Assembly: GCF_003627055.1 (NCBI RefSeq)
Contig: NZ_CP032624.1
Location: forward strand, 1,860,001-1,924,000
DNA length: 64,000 bases
Direction: 5' to 3'
Source: Gryllotalpicola protaetiae
GTDB taxonomy: Bacteria > Actinomycetota > Actinomycetes > Actinomycetales > Microbacteriaceae
Shown: positions 40,622 to 48,291 of the stretch, in pieces
Layout: each line of letters starts with the position of its first letter
How positions within the stretch are numbered: position 1 is the first letter of the stretch
Notes under the pieces: generated by a model
The model's database searches: none
Told to the model about the DNA's origin: nothing
What the model saw: only the letters and a program-made list of their open reading frames with translations
Program-made: the position numbers and the translations under genes

Positions 40622-42361
40622 ATGGGTGATCTGTTCGCGGGGTACGGCGCAGCGTTGCCGCCAGGGCGACCGGGTGTCGCCTTCGACGAGATGTTCGCCG
40701 GCCCCGCCGAAGACGGCGCGACGAAGGCGCGCGAGCCGTACCGCGAGCTGCACGCGGCGCTGGGGCGGATGACGCAGGACGAGCTGCGCGGCCGCGCAGA
40801 CGCCCTCGCCAACTCCTACCTCGCACAGGGCGTCACCTTCGACTTCGCCGGCGAGGAGCGGCCGTTCCCGCTCGACGCCGTGCCGCGCATCATCCCCGAG
40901 GACGAGTGGGTCGACGTCGAAGCGGGCGTCAAGCAGCGGGTGCGGGCGCTCGAGGCGTTCCTCGGCGACGCCTACGGCCGGCAGCAGGCGGTCGCCGACG
41001 GGGTCATCCCCGCGTCCCTCATCGCCACCTCGGCCAACTTCTTCCGTCAGGCCGCGGGCATCGAGAGCGCCAACGGCGTGCGGGTGCACGTCGCGGGCAT
41101 CGACCTGATCCGCGACGAGAGGGGCGCGTGGCGGGTCCTCGAAGACAACGTGCGCGTCCCGTCCGGCGTCTCGTACATCGTCTCGAACCGCCGCGTCATG
41201 GCGCAGACGCTGCCCGAGCTGTTCGTGTCCATGTCGGTGCGGCCTGTCGGCGAATACCCGTACCGGCTGCTGCAGGCGTTGCGCGCCTCTGCGCCGGCCG
41301 GCGTCGACGACCCGGTGGTCGTCGTGCTCACTCCGGGTGTCTACAACTCGGCGTACTTCGAGCACACCCTGCTCGCCCGCCTGATGGGCGTGGAGCTCGT
41401 CGAGGGCCGCGACCTCTACGTCTCGGGCGGCTGCGTGTGGATGCGCACGACCGGCGGCCCCACCCGCGTCGACGTGATCTACCGCCGCATCGACGACGAG
41501 TTCCTCGACCCGCTGCAGTTCCGTGCCGACTCGGTGCTCGGCACGCCTGGCTTGCTCGCGGCCGCGCGCCTCGGCAACGTGACGATCGCAAACGCGATCG
41601 GCAACGGCGTCGCCGACGACAAGCTGACCTACACCTACGTGCCGGACTTGATCAGGTACTTCCTCAACGAAGAGCCGATCATCCCGAACGTCGACACCTG
41701 GCGCCTCGAAGACCCGGGCGCGCTCGAAGAGGTGCTCGACCGCCTCGACGAGCTCGTCGTGAAGCCCGTCGACGGCTCGGGCGGCAAGGGCCTCGTCATC
41801 GGCCCGTCCGCCTCGCGCAAGGAACTCGAGTCGCTGCGCACGAAGCTCATCGACGACCCCCGCGGCTGGATCGCCCAGCCCGTCGTGCAGCTCTCGACGA
41901 TCCCGACGCTGACCGATGACGGCATGCAGCCGCGGCACACCGACCTGCGCCCCTTCGCCGTCAACTCGGGCGACGACATCTGGGTGCTGCCGGGCGGCCT
42001 CACCCGGGTCGCGCTGCCCGCCGGTCAGCTGGTCGTGAACTCGTCGCAGGGCGGCGGCTCGAAGGACACCTGGGTGCTCGGCCGCGGGACCGCACCGGTC
42101 TCCGGGCCGATTCCGGTTCCCGTCGCGCACCCGGCCACGAGCGCGATCGACGTCTCGGCGCTCACCGCCGAGCAGGCCGCGCCGATCGAGCTGGCGGCGG
42201 CCGGCTCGCCGCCGCTCGCGGCCGTCGCGCCCAAGGGCAGGACCGACCCGCAGTTCGCGCCCGAGGACCAGCTCGGGGCGACCCAGCAGCAGCAACAACA
42301 GCAGCAGCAGGCCCACAAGGCCGTCACGCAGCACAACGGGGGAGGAATCCGTGCTCTCTAG
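40622..42361 (+). CDS. Circularly permuted ATP-grasp protein with polyglutamine tail
   Basis: 579 residues. The circularly permuted ATP-grasp family is recognisable by FDEMFAGPAEDGATKAREPYRELHAAL at the N-terminus, then ATSANFFRQAAGIESANGVRVHVAGIDLIRD, WRVLEDNVRVPSGVSYIVSNR, IANAIGNGVADDKLTYTYVPDLIRYFL and VVKPVDGSGGKGLVIGP. The last is the ATP-grasp glycine loop. Such proteins are predicted to ligate an amine to a carboxyl group, possibly making a small peptide. The last ~100 residues are an Ala/Gln-rich extension not part of the fold and contain nine consecutive Gln (42284-42310). It is followed by alpha-E and transglutaminase genes, a conserved trio. The next gene starts 11 bp inside it. 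Confidence 0.9.
   Translation: MGDLFAGYGAALPPGRPGVAFDEMFAGPAEDGATKAREPYRELHAALGRMTQDELRGRADALANSYLAQGVTFDFAGEERPFPLDAVPRIIPEDEWVDVEAGVKQRVRALEAFLGDAYGRQQAVADGVIPASLIATSANFFRQAAGIESANGVRVHVAGIDLIRDERGAWRVLEDNVRVPSGVSYIVSNRRVMAQTLPELFVSMSVRPVGEYPYRLLQALRASAPAGVDDPVVVVLTPGVYNSAYFEHTLLARLMGVELVEGRDLYVSGGCVWMRTTGGPTRVDVIYRRIDDEFLDPLQFRADSVLGTPGLLAAARLGNVTIANAIGNGVADDKLTYTYVPDLIRYFLNEEPIIPNVDTWRLEDPGALEEVLDRLDELVVKPVDGSGGKGLVIGPSASRKELESLRTKLIDDPRGWIAQPVVQLSTIPTLTDDGMQPRHTDLRPFAVNSGDDIWVLPGGLTRVALPAGQLVVNSSQGGGSKDTWVLGRGTAPVSGPIPVPVAHPATSAIDVSALTAEQAAPIELAAAGSPPLAAVAPKGRTDPQFAPEDQLGATQQQQQQQQQAHKAVTQHNGGGIRAL
42284..42310 (+). repeat. CAG/CAA triplet tract encoding nine glutamines
   Basis: Nine in-frame Gln codons (mix of CAG and CAA) near the end of the ATP-grasp gene. 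CAA is uncommon here, so the tract is not explained by codon bias alone. Triplet slippage would change Gln number without a frameshift. Confidence 0.85.
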
Positions 42362-43280
42362 AATTGCCGAATCCCTGTTCTGGATCGGTCGCTATCTCGA
42401 GCGGGCCGACGGCACCGCCCGCATCCTCGACGTGCAGCTCCAGCTGCTGCTCGAGGACCCCTGGGTCGACGAGGACACCGCGTGCCGCGCGCTGCTGGGT
42501 GTGATGGGGTCGGAGGTTCCGCCCGACACCCGCCTCGACCGCGAGGGTGTGCTCAGCCTGCTGGCCGTGAACCGCCAGAATCCGGCATCCATCGCCTATT
42601 CGCTGAACGCCGCGCGTGAGAACGCCAGACGTGCGCGCGAGATCGTGTCGAGCGAGCTGTGGGAGTGCCTCAACACGACCACCACGCGCATGCCGCGCAA
42701 GGTGGCGAGCGAGCGGGTGCACGACTTCTTCCATTGGGTGCGCGAGCGCACGGCGCTGGCCGTCGGCACGAACGAGACGGTGATGAGCCGCGACGACGCC
42801 TACCATTTCTTCTCGCTCGGCCTCGCGCTCGAGCGGGCCGACATGACGGCTCGCCTGCTCGCGACGCGCGCGCTCACCGAGGTGTCCGGCCCGAGCTGGA
42901 CCACGATCCTGCGCTCGTGCGGCGCCTACGAGCCGTACCTGCGCACCTATCGCGGCGTCTCGTCGATGCGCAACGCGGCCGAGTTCCTGCTCGTCGACCG
43001 CATCTTCCCGCGCTCGGTGCTGTTCTCGATGAACCGCGCGATCGACAGCCTGAACGCGCTCGAGCCGCGCACCGAGCGCATCGGCGCCGTCGACCAGGCG
43101 CTGCGGGTGCTCGGGCAGGCGGTGTCGAGCCTCGAATACCGCCCGATCTCCGAGATCCTCGTGGATCTGCCGCACGCCATGGAGGGGGTGCAGCGCGCGA
43201 CGAGCGCAGCGAGCGAGGCCGTCAAGCAGCGGTATTTCCCGACGCAGGTGATGCCGACATGGGCAGGGGAGCGGGTATGA
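42351..43280 (+). CDS. Alpha-E domain protein
   Basis: 309 residues from GTG 42351, overlapping the ATP-grasp gene by 11 bp. It is almost entirely helical. The opening LSRIAESLFWIGRYLERADGTARILDV is the family signature, and LNAARENARRAREIVSSELWECLN and FSLGLALERADMTARLLATRAL are the internal repeats of the alpha-E fold. No enzyme motif is known for this family. It is encoded beside circularly permuted ATP-grasp and transglutaminase-like proteins in many bacteria and is thought to work with them in an uncharacterised peptide or protein modification route. The downstream gene overlaps by 4 bp (ATGA), so the three proteins are probably made in a fixed ratio. Confidence 0.92.
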   Translation: MLSRIAESLFWIGRYLERADGTARILDVQLQLLLEDPWVDEDTACRALLGVMGSEVPPDTRLDREGVLSLLAVNRQNPASIAYSLNAARENARRAREIVSSELWECLNTTTTRMPRKVASERVHDFFHWVRERTALAVGTNETVMSRDDAYHFFSLGLALERADMTARLLATRALTEVSGPSWTTILRSCGAYEPYLRTYRGVSSMRNAAEFLLVDRIFPRSVLFSMNRAIDSLNALEPRTERIGAVDQALRVLGQAVSSLEYRPISEILVDLPHAMEGVQRATSAASEAVKQRYFPTQVMPTWAGERV

Positions 43281-44146
43281 AGAGATTGCGGGTCACCCAC
43301 ACGACCGGGTTCCGTTACGAGGGCGAGGCGTCCGCTTCCTACAACGAGGCGCGGATGCTTCCCGCGTCGCGTGAGGGCCAGTGGGTGCTCTCCGCGCACA
43401 TCGACACGAAGCCGAACGCGCCGCAGCACACCTACACCGACTACTGGGGCACCCGGGTCACCTCGTTCGAGGTGCTCTCACCCCATCGTGAGCTCGTGCT
43501 CTCGGCGAGCAGCCTGATCGAGGTCGACGACCGCCCCCACGAGGACTGCTCGATCGGCTGGGACGAGCTGCGCGAGGCGAGCAGGCTCACCGTCGAGTCC
43601 GTCGAGCAGCTGCGCCAGAGCCGCCGCACCGAGCCGCCTGCCGAGGTCGCGGCTGAGGCGGCGGACATCGCCGCGGCAGCCGCGACGCCGTGCGAGGCCG
43701 CCGAGGCGATCTGCCGTGCGATCGGCGGCGAGATGGAGTACGTGCAGGGCGTCACCCGCGTCGACGCCACCGGCGCGGAGGCGTGGGCAGCGCGCCGCGG
43801 CGTCTGCCAGGACATCGTGCACGTCACCCTCGGCGCGCTGCGCTCCGTGGGCATTCCGGCCCGCTACGTGTCGGGCTATCTGCACCCGAGGCCCGACGCG
43901 GAGCTGCACGAGAAGGTCGCCGGCGAGTCGCACGCGTGGGTCGAGTGGTACTGCGGGGCCGCCGAGGGCGACGGCCACGGCATCTGGCGGGGCTGGGACC
44001 CGACCAATCTCACCGAGGCCGGCGACCGGCACGTCTACGTCGGCCACGGCCGCGACTACGACGACATCGCGCCGATCCGCGGCGTCTACGCCGGTGCGGG
44101 CGCGGCCGACATCTTCGTGAAGGTCGAGATCACCCGGGAGGCTTAG
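43277..44146 (+). CDS. Transglutaminase-like cysteine protease family protein
   Basis: 289 residues. An N-terminal bacterial-transglutaminase-associated beta domain (LRVTHTTGFRYEGEASASYNEARMLP) is followed by the papain-like core. This has Cys in RRGVCQDIVHVTLGALRSVGIPARYVSGYL, His in GESHAWVEWY and Asp in WDPTNL, a full catalytic triad. The middle (AEVAAEAADIAAAAATPCEAAEAICRAIG) is Ala-rich and helical. The family may act as protease, amidase or cross-linker; sequence does not decide. Together with the ATP-grasp and alpha-E proteins it forms the conserved trio. Start ATG 43277 overlaps the alpha-E stop by 4 bp. Its end overlaps the convergent MFS gene by 4 bp. Confidence 0.93.
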   Translation: MKRLRVTHTTGFRYEGEASASYNEARMLPASREGQWVLSAHIDTKPNAPQHTYTDYWGTRVTSFEVLSPHRELVLSASSLIEVDDRPHEDCSIGWDELREASRLTVESVEQLRQSRRTEPPAEVAAEAADIAAAAATPCEAAEAICRAIGGEMEYVQGVTRVDATGAEAWAARRGVCQDIVHVTLGALRSVGIPARYVSGYLHPRPDAELHEKVAGESHAWVEWYCGAAEGDGHGIWRGWDPTNLTEAGDRHVYVGHGRDYDDIAPIRGVYAGAGAADIFVKVEITREA

Positions 44147-45423
44147 GCGGCAGCGGCCTCGGGCCGCGCGACCTCCGGCTCCTCGAGGACGAATGCCGGC
44201 CGCCCGCCGCGCACGCGCAGCCTCAGGCCGCGCCAGCGCACGAGGTAGTACACGCCGACGGCCCCCGCGACGATGCCCGACGCGGCGCCGACGCCCAGCC
44301 CCCACCGCGGGCCGAGCGTGTCGGCGACCCAGCCGACGATCGGGGCCCCGATGGGTGTGCCGCCCATGAAGATCGCCATGTAGATCGCCATCACCCGCCC
44401 GCGCACCGCGGGGTCGGTGGCGAGCTGGACGGTGCCGTTCGCCGTGGTCATCAGCGTCTGCGAGAACAGCCCGATGAGCGCGAGGGCCGCCCCGAAGAGC
44501 CAGAACGTCGGCATGACGGCCGCGATCAGGCATCCGACGCCGAACATCAGCGCGCCGACGAAGAGCAGCGAGACGCGCGGCTTCTCGCGCCGCGCAGACA
44601 GCAGCGCGCCCGCCACCGAGCCGACGGCCATGATCGACGAGAGGATGCCGAATTCGCCCGCCCCCTTGCCGAAGACGGTCGACGCCATGGTCGAGGTGTA
44701 GATCGGGAAGTTGAGGCCGAAGGTGCCGATCAGGAACACCATCACGAGGATCACCATGATGTCGGGGCGCCGCCGCACGTAGCGGAAGCCGTCGACCAGG
44801 CCGCCCCGGCGCGACGGGCGCGCGTTCCGGCCCAGCTGGTCCGTGCGCATCAGCCGCAGCGAGATCAGCACGGCGCCGAAGGTCACGGCGTTGATGAGGA
44901 ACACCCACCCTGCGCCGACGGCCGCCGTCATCAGGCCGGCGACGGCGGGCCCGATCGTGCGCGCCGCGTTGAAGGACGCCGAGTTGAGCGCGACGGCGTT
45001 CGACAGGTTGCGGCCGTCGACGAGGTCGCCGACGAAGGTCTGCCGAGCCGGTGCGTCGAAGGCGGCGACGATGCCGAGCAGCAGCGCGAACACGTACACG
45101 TGCCACAGCTGCACAACGCCCGTCACGGTCATGATGCCGAGACCCGCGCCGAGCAGCCCCATCGCGGCCTGCGTGCACATGAGCAGGCGGCGGCGATCGA
45201 ATCGGTCGGCGGCCCAGCCCGTGACCGGCAGCAGCACGAGCTGCGGGCCGAACTGCAGGGCCATCGTGACGCCGACGGCGGTGGCGTTGTTGCGGGTGAG
45301 CTCGGTGAGGACGATCCAGTCCTGCGCGGTGCGCTGCATCCAGGTGCCGACGTTCGAGACGATCGCGCCGACGAACCAGATGCGGTAGTTGACGCCCGCG
45401 AGGGACCGGAAGAGGTTGTTCAA
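44143..45423 (-). CDS. Major facilitator superfamily exporter
   Basis: 426 residues, 12 transmembrane helices, of the MFS_3/enterobactin-exporter-like group. WMQRTAQDWIVLTELTRNNATAVGVTMALQFGPQLVLLPVTGWAADRFDRRRLL carries the GxxADRxDRRR loop-2/3 motif. FVGDLVDGRNLSNAVALNSASFNAARTIGPAVAGLM matches helix 4-5 of this group. The C-terminal ~35 residues are cytoplasmic and acidic/Ala-rich. The start appears to be TTG 45423, 12 nt after the MarR stop, so it depends on the upstream gene for translation. With the MarR gene it forms an efflux operon, likely for a drug or organic acid. Confidence 0.9.
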   Translation of the reverse strand: MNNLFRSLAGVNYRIWFVGAIVSNVGTWMQRTAQDWIVLTELTRNNATAVGVTMALQFGPQLVLLPVTGWAADRFDRRRLLMCTQAAMGLLGAGLGIMTVTGVVQLWHVYVFALLLGIVAAFDAPARQTFVGDLVDGRNLSNAVALNSASFNAARTIGPAVAGLMTAAVGAGWVFLINAVTFGAVLISLRLMRTDQLGRNARPSRRGGLVDGFRYVRRRPDIMVILVMVFLIGTFGLNFPIYTSTMASTVFGKGAGEFGILSSIMAVGSVAGALLSARREKPRVSLLFVGALMFGVGCLIAAVMPTFWLFGAALALIGLFSQTLMTTANGTVQLATDPAVRGRVMAIYMAIFMGGTPIGAPIVGWVADTLGPRWGLGVGAASGIVAGAVGVYYLVRWRGLRLRVRGGRPAFVLEEPEVARPEAAAA

Positions 45424-45435
45424 ATCGGTGCCGGC

Positions 45436-45858
45436 CTATCCGTCGGCCATCTCGCGCATGATGGCGGATGCCGCAAGCAGCGTCTCCCGCTGGGCATCCG
45501 TCAGCTCGCTCGTGCGCTTGCCGAGCCACTGCTCGCGGCGGCGGCGCGTCTCGGTGACGAACGCGGAGCCCTCCGGCGTGACGCGCACGACGACCTTGCG
45601 GCCGTCGTCGGGGGAGCCCTCGCGGGTGACGTAGCCGCCTGCTTCGAGCGAGTTGACGCGCCGGTTCATCGACGGCGGGGTGACGCGCTCGGCCTCGGCG
45701 AGCTGGCCGACCGTGTGCGGCCCCTCCCGGAACAGCTGCGCGAGCACGCTGAACTGCCCGTCGGAGATGTCGTCGCTCGCCTTCTCGGCACGGATGCGGC
45801 GGTTGAGGCGGCCCACGGCGATGCGCAGCTGCGCGTCGAGATCGAGTTCTTCGCTCAC
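45436..45858 (-). CDS. MarR family transcriptional regulator
   Basis: 140 residues from GTG 45858, preferred because TACGCT (45871-45866) lies 7 nt upstream, a leaderless layout; an in-frame TTG at 45864 is too close to that box. Winged helix: ISDGQFSVLAQLFREGPHTVGQLAEAERVTPPSMNRRVNSLEAGGYVTREGSPDDGRKVVVRVT, with the typical DxRxxxV wing (here DDGRKVVV). The flanking helices form the dimer interface. It likely represses itself, the downstream MFS exporter and perhaps the divergent hydrolase. Three TTAGC/GCTAA half-sites (45877-45894) overlap its -35 region. Confidence 0.92.
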   Translation of the reverse strand: MSEELDLDAQLRIAVGRLNRRIRAEKASDDISDGQFSVLAQLFREGPHTVGQLAEAERVTPPSMNRRVNSLEAGGYVTREGSPDDGRKVVVRVTPEGSAFVTETRRRREQWLGKRTSELTDAQRETLLAASAIMREMADG

Positions 45859-45876
45859 GCACAACAGCGTACTCCG

Positions 45877-45894
45877 TTAGCCGTGCTAATTAGC
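45877..45894. promoter_or_regulatory. MarR operator candidate
   Basis: Three half-sites: TTAGC-CGT-GCTAA (45877-45889) and the perfect palindrome GCTAATTAGC (45885-45894), sharing the middle half. It covers the -35 of the MarR gene and lies next to the TGACCG -35 (45895-45900) of the divergent hydrolase gene. Confidence 0.6.
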
Positions 45895-45917
45895 TGACCG
45901 CAATTACTTGTCTCGGG

Positions 45918-45923
45918 CATGAT
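45918..45923 (+). promoter_or_regulatory. -10 box, leaderless start
   Basis: CATGAT, 6 nt before ATG 45930, with TGACCG 17 bp upstream as -35. Confidence 0.5.
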
Positions 45924-45929
45924 GTGCGC

Positions 45930-46772
45930 ATGCCTACGTTCGCCGACGACCAGGGCGTGGTCGTCACCTACTACGAGTACCCCGTCGACGATCCGAAGGG
46001 CGTGGTCCAGCTGGCGCACGGTCTCGGCGAGCACGCCGGCCGCTACGCCCACGTGGCGCGGGCGCTGAACGACGCCGGCTACGCGGTGTACGCCGACGAC
46101 CACCGCGGTCACGGGCAGACGGGGCTCGCGCAGTGGGGCGGCGACGTCACACAGCTGGGGAAGCTCGGCCCTGGCGGGCTGCGCGCGACGATCGCCGACC
46201 TGCGGCAGCTGGGCAGGATCATCCGCGCGAGGCATCCCTCGGTCCCTGTCATCCTGCTCGGCCACAGCTGGGGCTCGCTCATGGCGCAGATGCTGATCAA
46301 CCGGCACGCGGCTGACTACGACGCCGTCGTGCTGACCGGCACGGCGTATCGGATGCTGGGCTCGATGCGCTCCGGCGATCTGAACGCGCTGCACAAGAAC
46401 CTCGGCACGACCGGCCACGAGTGGCTGTCGCGCGACACCGCCGTGCAGACCGCGTTCGATGAGGACCCGCTCAACTTCTCGGCGGAGACGATCGCGAAGT
46501 TCGGCATCGTCGACGCCATGCGCATGCTCGGCCGGCCCGCGCGCAACCTGGAGCGCGATGTGCCGCTGCTCATCCAGATCGGGTCTGACGACTCCCTCGG
46601 CGGCGAGAAGTCGGTGGTCAAGCTCGCGAACGCGTACCGCACGCGCAGCGGGCTGAGCGATGTGACCGTGCACATCTACACGGATGCCCGCCACGAGGTC
46701 TTCAACGAGCTCAACAAGGAGGAGGTGCTCGCCGACCTCGTGGCCTGGCTGGACTCACGCATCTTGACTTAA
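45930..46772 (+). CDS. Alpha/beta hydrolase, monoacylglycerol lipase-like
   Basis: 280 residues. Alpha/beta hydrolase with nucleophile elbow GHSWGS (Ser about 115), an Asp in QIGSDDSLGG (about 220) and His in TDARHEVFNE (about 252). VQLAHGLGEHAGRYAHVARALNDAGYAVYADDHRGHGQT is the oxyanion-hole block characteristic of the monoglyceride lipase/lysophospholipase subgroup (Hydrolase_4). It probably releases glycerol or fatty acid from monoacylglycerol or lysophospholipid in the cytoplasm. ATG 45930 is supported by the leaderless promoter; the upstream in-frame GTG 45924 falls within the spacer. It is divergent from the MarR-MFS pair and may be regulated by that MarR protein. Confidence 0.9.
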   Translation: MPTFADDQGVVVTYYEYPVDDPKGVVQLAHGLGEHAGRYAHVARALNDAGYAVYADDHRGHGQTGLAQWGGDVTQLGKLGPGGLRATIADLRQLGRIIRARHPSVPVILLGHSWGSLMAQMLINRHAADYDAVVLTGTAYRMLGSMRSGDLNALHKNLGTTGHEWLSRDTAVQTAFDEDPLNFSAETIAKFGIVDAMRMLGRPARNLERDVPLLIQIGSDDSLGGEKSVVKLANAYRTRSGLSDVTVHIYTDARHEVFNELNKEEVLADLVAWLDSRILT

Positions 46773-46781
46773 CCAGTTAAG
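46768..46781. promoter_or_regulatory. Inverted repeat upstream of GH6 gene
   Basis: CTTAAC-CA-GTTAAG, perfect 6 bp arms, overlapping the stop codon of the hydrolase gene and 64 bp before the GH6 start. It could be an operator; without a T run it is a poor terminator. Confidence 0.4.
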
Positions 46782-46845
46782 GGCGGGAATCTCGGTTCTG
46801 CCCCACATTCGGGGGCCTCGAACGGACGTCTCAATGAGGAGAACC

Positions 46846-48246
46846 ATGTCCAGATCGATCTGGCGTTCCGCCGCGCTCGTCAGCGCCGGCCTCGCCGCCG
46901 CGGCGCTCGTCGCCGCAGCATCCGCCCCGGCTATGGCGGCCGCGCCGCACGCGCCGGTCGCCCCGCAGAAATCGAGCCACGCGCTCGGCTCGCCGCAGCT
47001 GTTCGTCAAGGCGCCGGACGTCGACGGGCTGAAGCAGGTACTGCAGCTCGCGAAGAGCCGAGACACGAAGGACGCGCTCGCGCTCACCAAGATGCTCGCC
47101 ACGCCGCAGGCCGTGTGGCTCACGAGCGGCACCCCGGCCCAGGTGCGCAAGACCGTGCAGCAGGCGATCGTGGCGGCGACCGTCGAGCACGCTGTCCCGG
47201 TGTTCGTTGCCTACAACATCCCCGGCCGCGACTGCGGCTCGTACTCCGCGGGCGGCGCGCAGACGACGGCCGCCTATGAGGCATGGATCGACGGCATCGC
47301 CGCAGGCGTCGGCAACGCCAAGGCGGCGATCCTGGTCGAGCCGGACGGGCTCGGCCTGCTGCCCGGCAGCAACTGCGGGGTGACCCCGCAGGATGCCGCT
47401 GACGCGACCCGTTTCGCGCAGCTGCACTATGCCGTCGACGCGCTCGAGGCGAAGCCGAACACGAGCGTCTACCTCGACGCCACGCATCCCGCGTGGCTGA
47501 ACATCGGCGACATCACGACCCGGCTGATCTCGGCGGGCGTGAACGACGCGCAGGGCTTCTTCACCAACGTGTCGAACTTCCAGTACACGGTCAACGACGT
47601 CGACTACGGCACCTGGATCTCCGACTGCATCGCCCTCGTGAACGCGGGCGCGACCACCGCCGCGAACTGCTACAACCAGTACTGGAACGGCGGCCCGAAC
47701 ACCGGCTGGAATGGCGTCGCGCTCGACCCGTACAGCCAGTGGCAGAACACCGACCCGTCGCAGCTGTCGAGCTACGCGGGCGACGTGACCGGCAAGTACA
47801 ACACCGACCTCGCGAACGCCGGCGTGACCCCGACGGCGCACTTCGTCGTCGACACGAGCCGCAACGGCACCGGGCCGAACAACATGGCGGAATACGGTGC
47901 AGCGCCCTACAGCCAGAGCGCCGCGACCGTCTCGACGCTCGCCGCCGGCAACTGGTGCAACCCGCCGGGAGCGGGCCTCGGTCTGCGCCCGACCACGAAG
48001 ACCGGCACTCCGCTGGTCGACGCGTATGTCTGGGCGAAGACCCCGGGCGAGTCGGACGGCCAGTGCGATTCGGCGGGCGGCGCGCGCGCCTGGGACTTCG
48101 GCGCGTACACGCAGCCCGGGTGGCCGACGGCTGCCACGGCGCAGGCCCAGTTCGACCCGCTCTGGGGTCTCAACGACCCGGCGGCCGGCTCCTGGTTCCC
48201 CGCTCAGACCCTTGATCTGATCAGGCACGCCACCCCCGCGCCCTAG
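46846..48246 (+). CDS. Secreted glycoside hydrolase family 6 (cellulase)
   Basis: 466 residues from ATG 46846, chosen for the GAGGAGA site 4 nt upstream; the ATG at 46834 has none. Signal peptide: SAALVSAGLAAAALVAAASAPAMA. GH6 landmarks are PVFVAYNIPGRDCGSYSAGG (about 117-136; it contains the conserved Asp thought to tune catalysis), ILVEPDGLGLLPGSNC with the acid Asp about 167, VDTSRNGTGPNN, and VWAKTPGESDGQCD. The fold covers the whole mature protein: no carbohydrate-binding module and no linker. It should hydrolyse beta-1,4-glucan outside the cell; endo- versus exo-action cannot be read. The GH3 enzyme at the left edge could complete glucan degradation. Confidence 0.95.
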   Translation: MSRSIWRSAALVSAGLAAAALVAAASAPAMAAAPHAPVAPQKSSHALGSPQLFVKAPDVDGLKQVLQLAKSRDTKDALALTKMLATPQAVWLTSGTPAQVRKTVQQAIVAATVEHAVPVFVAYNIPGRDCGSYSAGGAQTTAAYEAWIDGIAAGVGNAKAAILVEPDGLGLLPGSNCGVTPQDAADATRFAQLHYAVDALEAKPNTSVYLDATHPAWLNIGDITTRLISAGVNDAQGFFTNVSNFQYTVNDVDYGTWISDCIALVNAGATTAANCYNQYWNGGPNTGWNGVALDPYSQWQNTDPSQLSSYAGDVTGKYNTDLANAGVTPTAHFVVDTSRNGTGPNNMAEYGAAPYSQSAATVSTLAAGNWCNPPGAGLGLRPTTKTGTPLVDAYVWAKTPGESDGQCDSAGGARAWDFGAYTQPGWPTAATAQAQFDPLWGLNDPAAGSWFPAQTLDLIRHATPAP

Positions 48247-48258
48247 GGCGGTCTCGCT

Positions 48259-48291
48259 GTGCACATACCTGCCTAAGGTTGGTATATGCAC
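48259..48291. promoter_or_regulatory. Inverted repeat across the promoter and start codon of lipoate ligase gene
   Basis: GTGCACATACC (48259-48269) and GGTATATGCAC (48281-48291) pair at 10 of 11 positions around an 11 nt centre that holds the TAAGGT -10 box (48274-48279). A bound repressor would block both transcription and the start. Confidence 0.45.
48274..48279 (+). promoter_or_regulatory. -10 box, leaderless start
   Basis: TAAGGT, 6 nt before ATG 48286, inside the inverted repeat. Confidence 0.45.
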
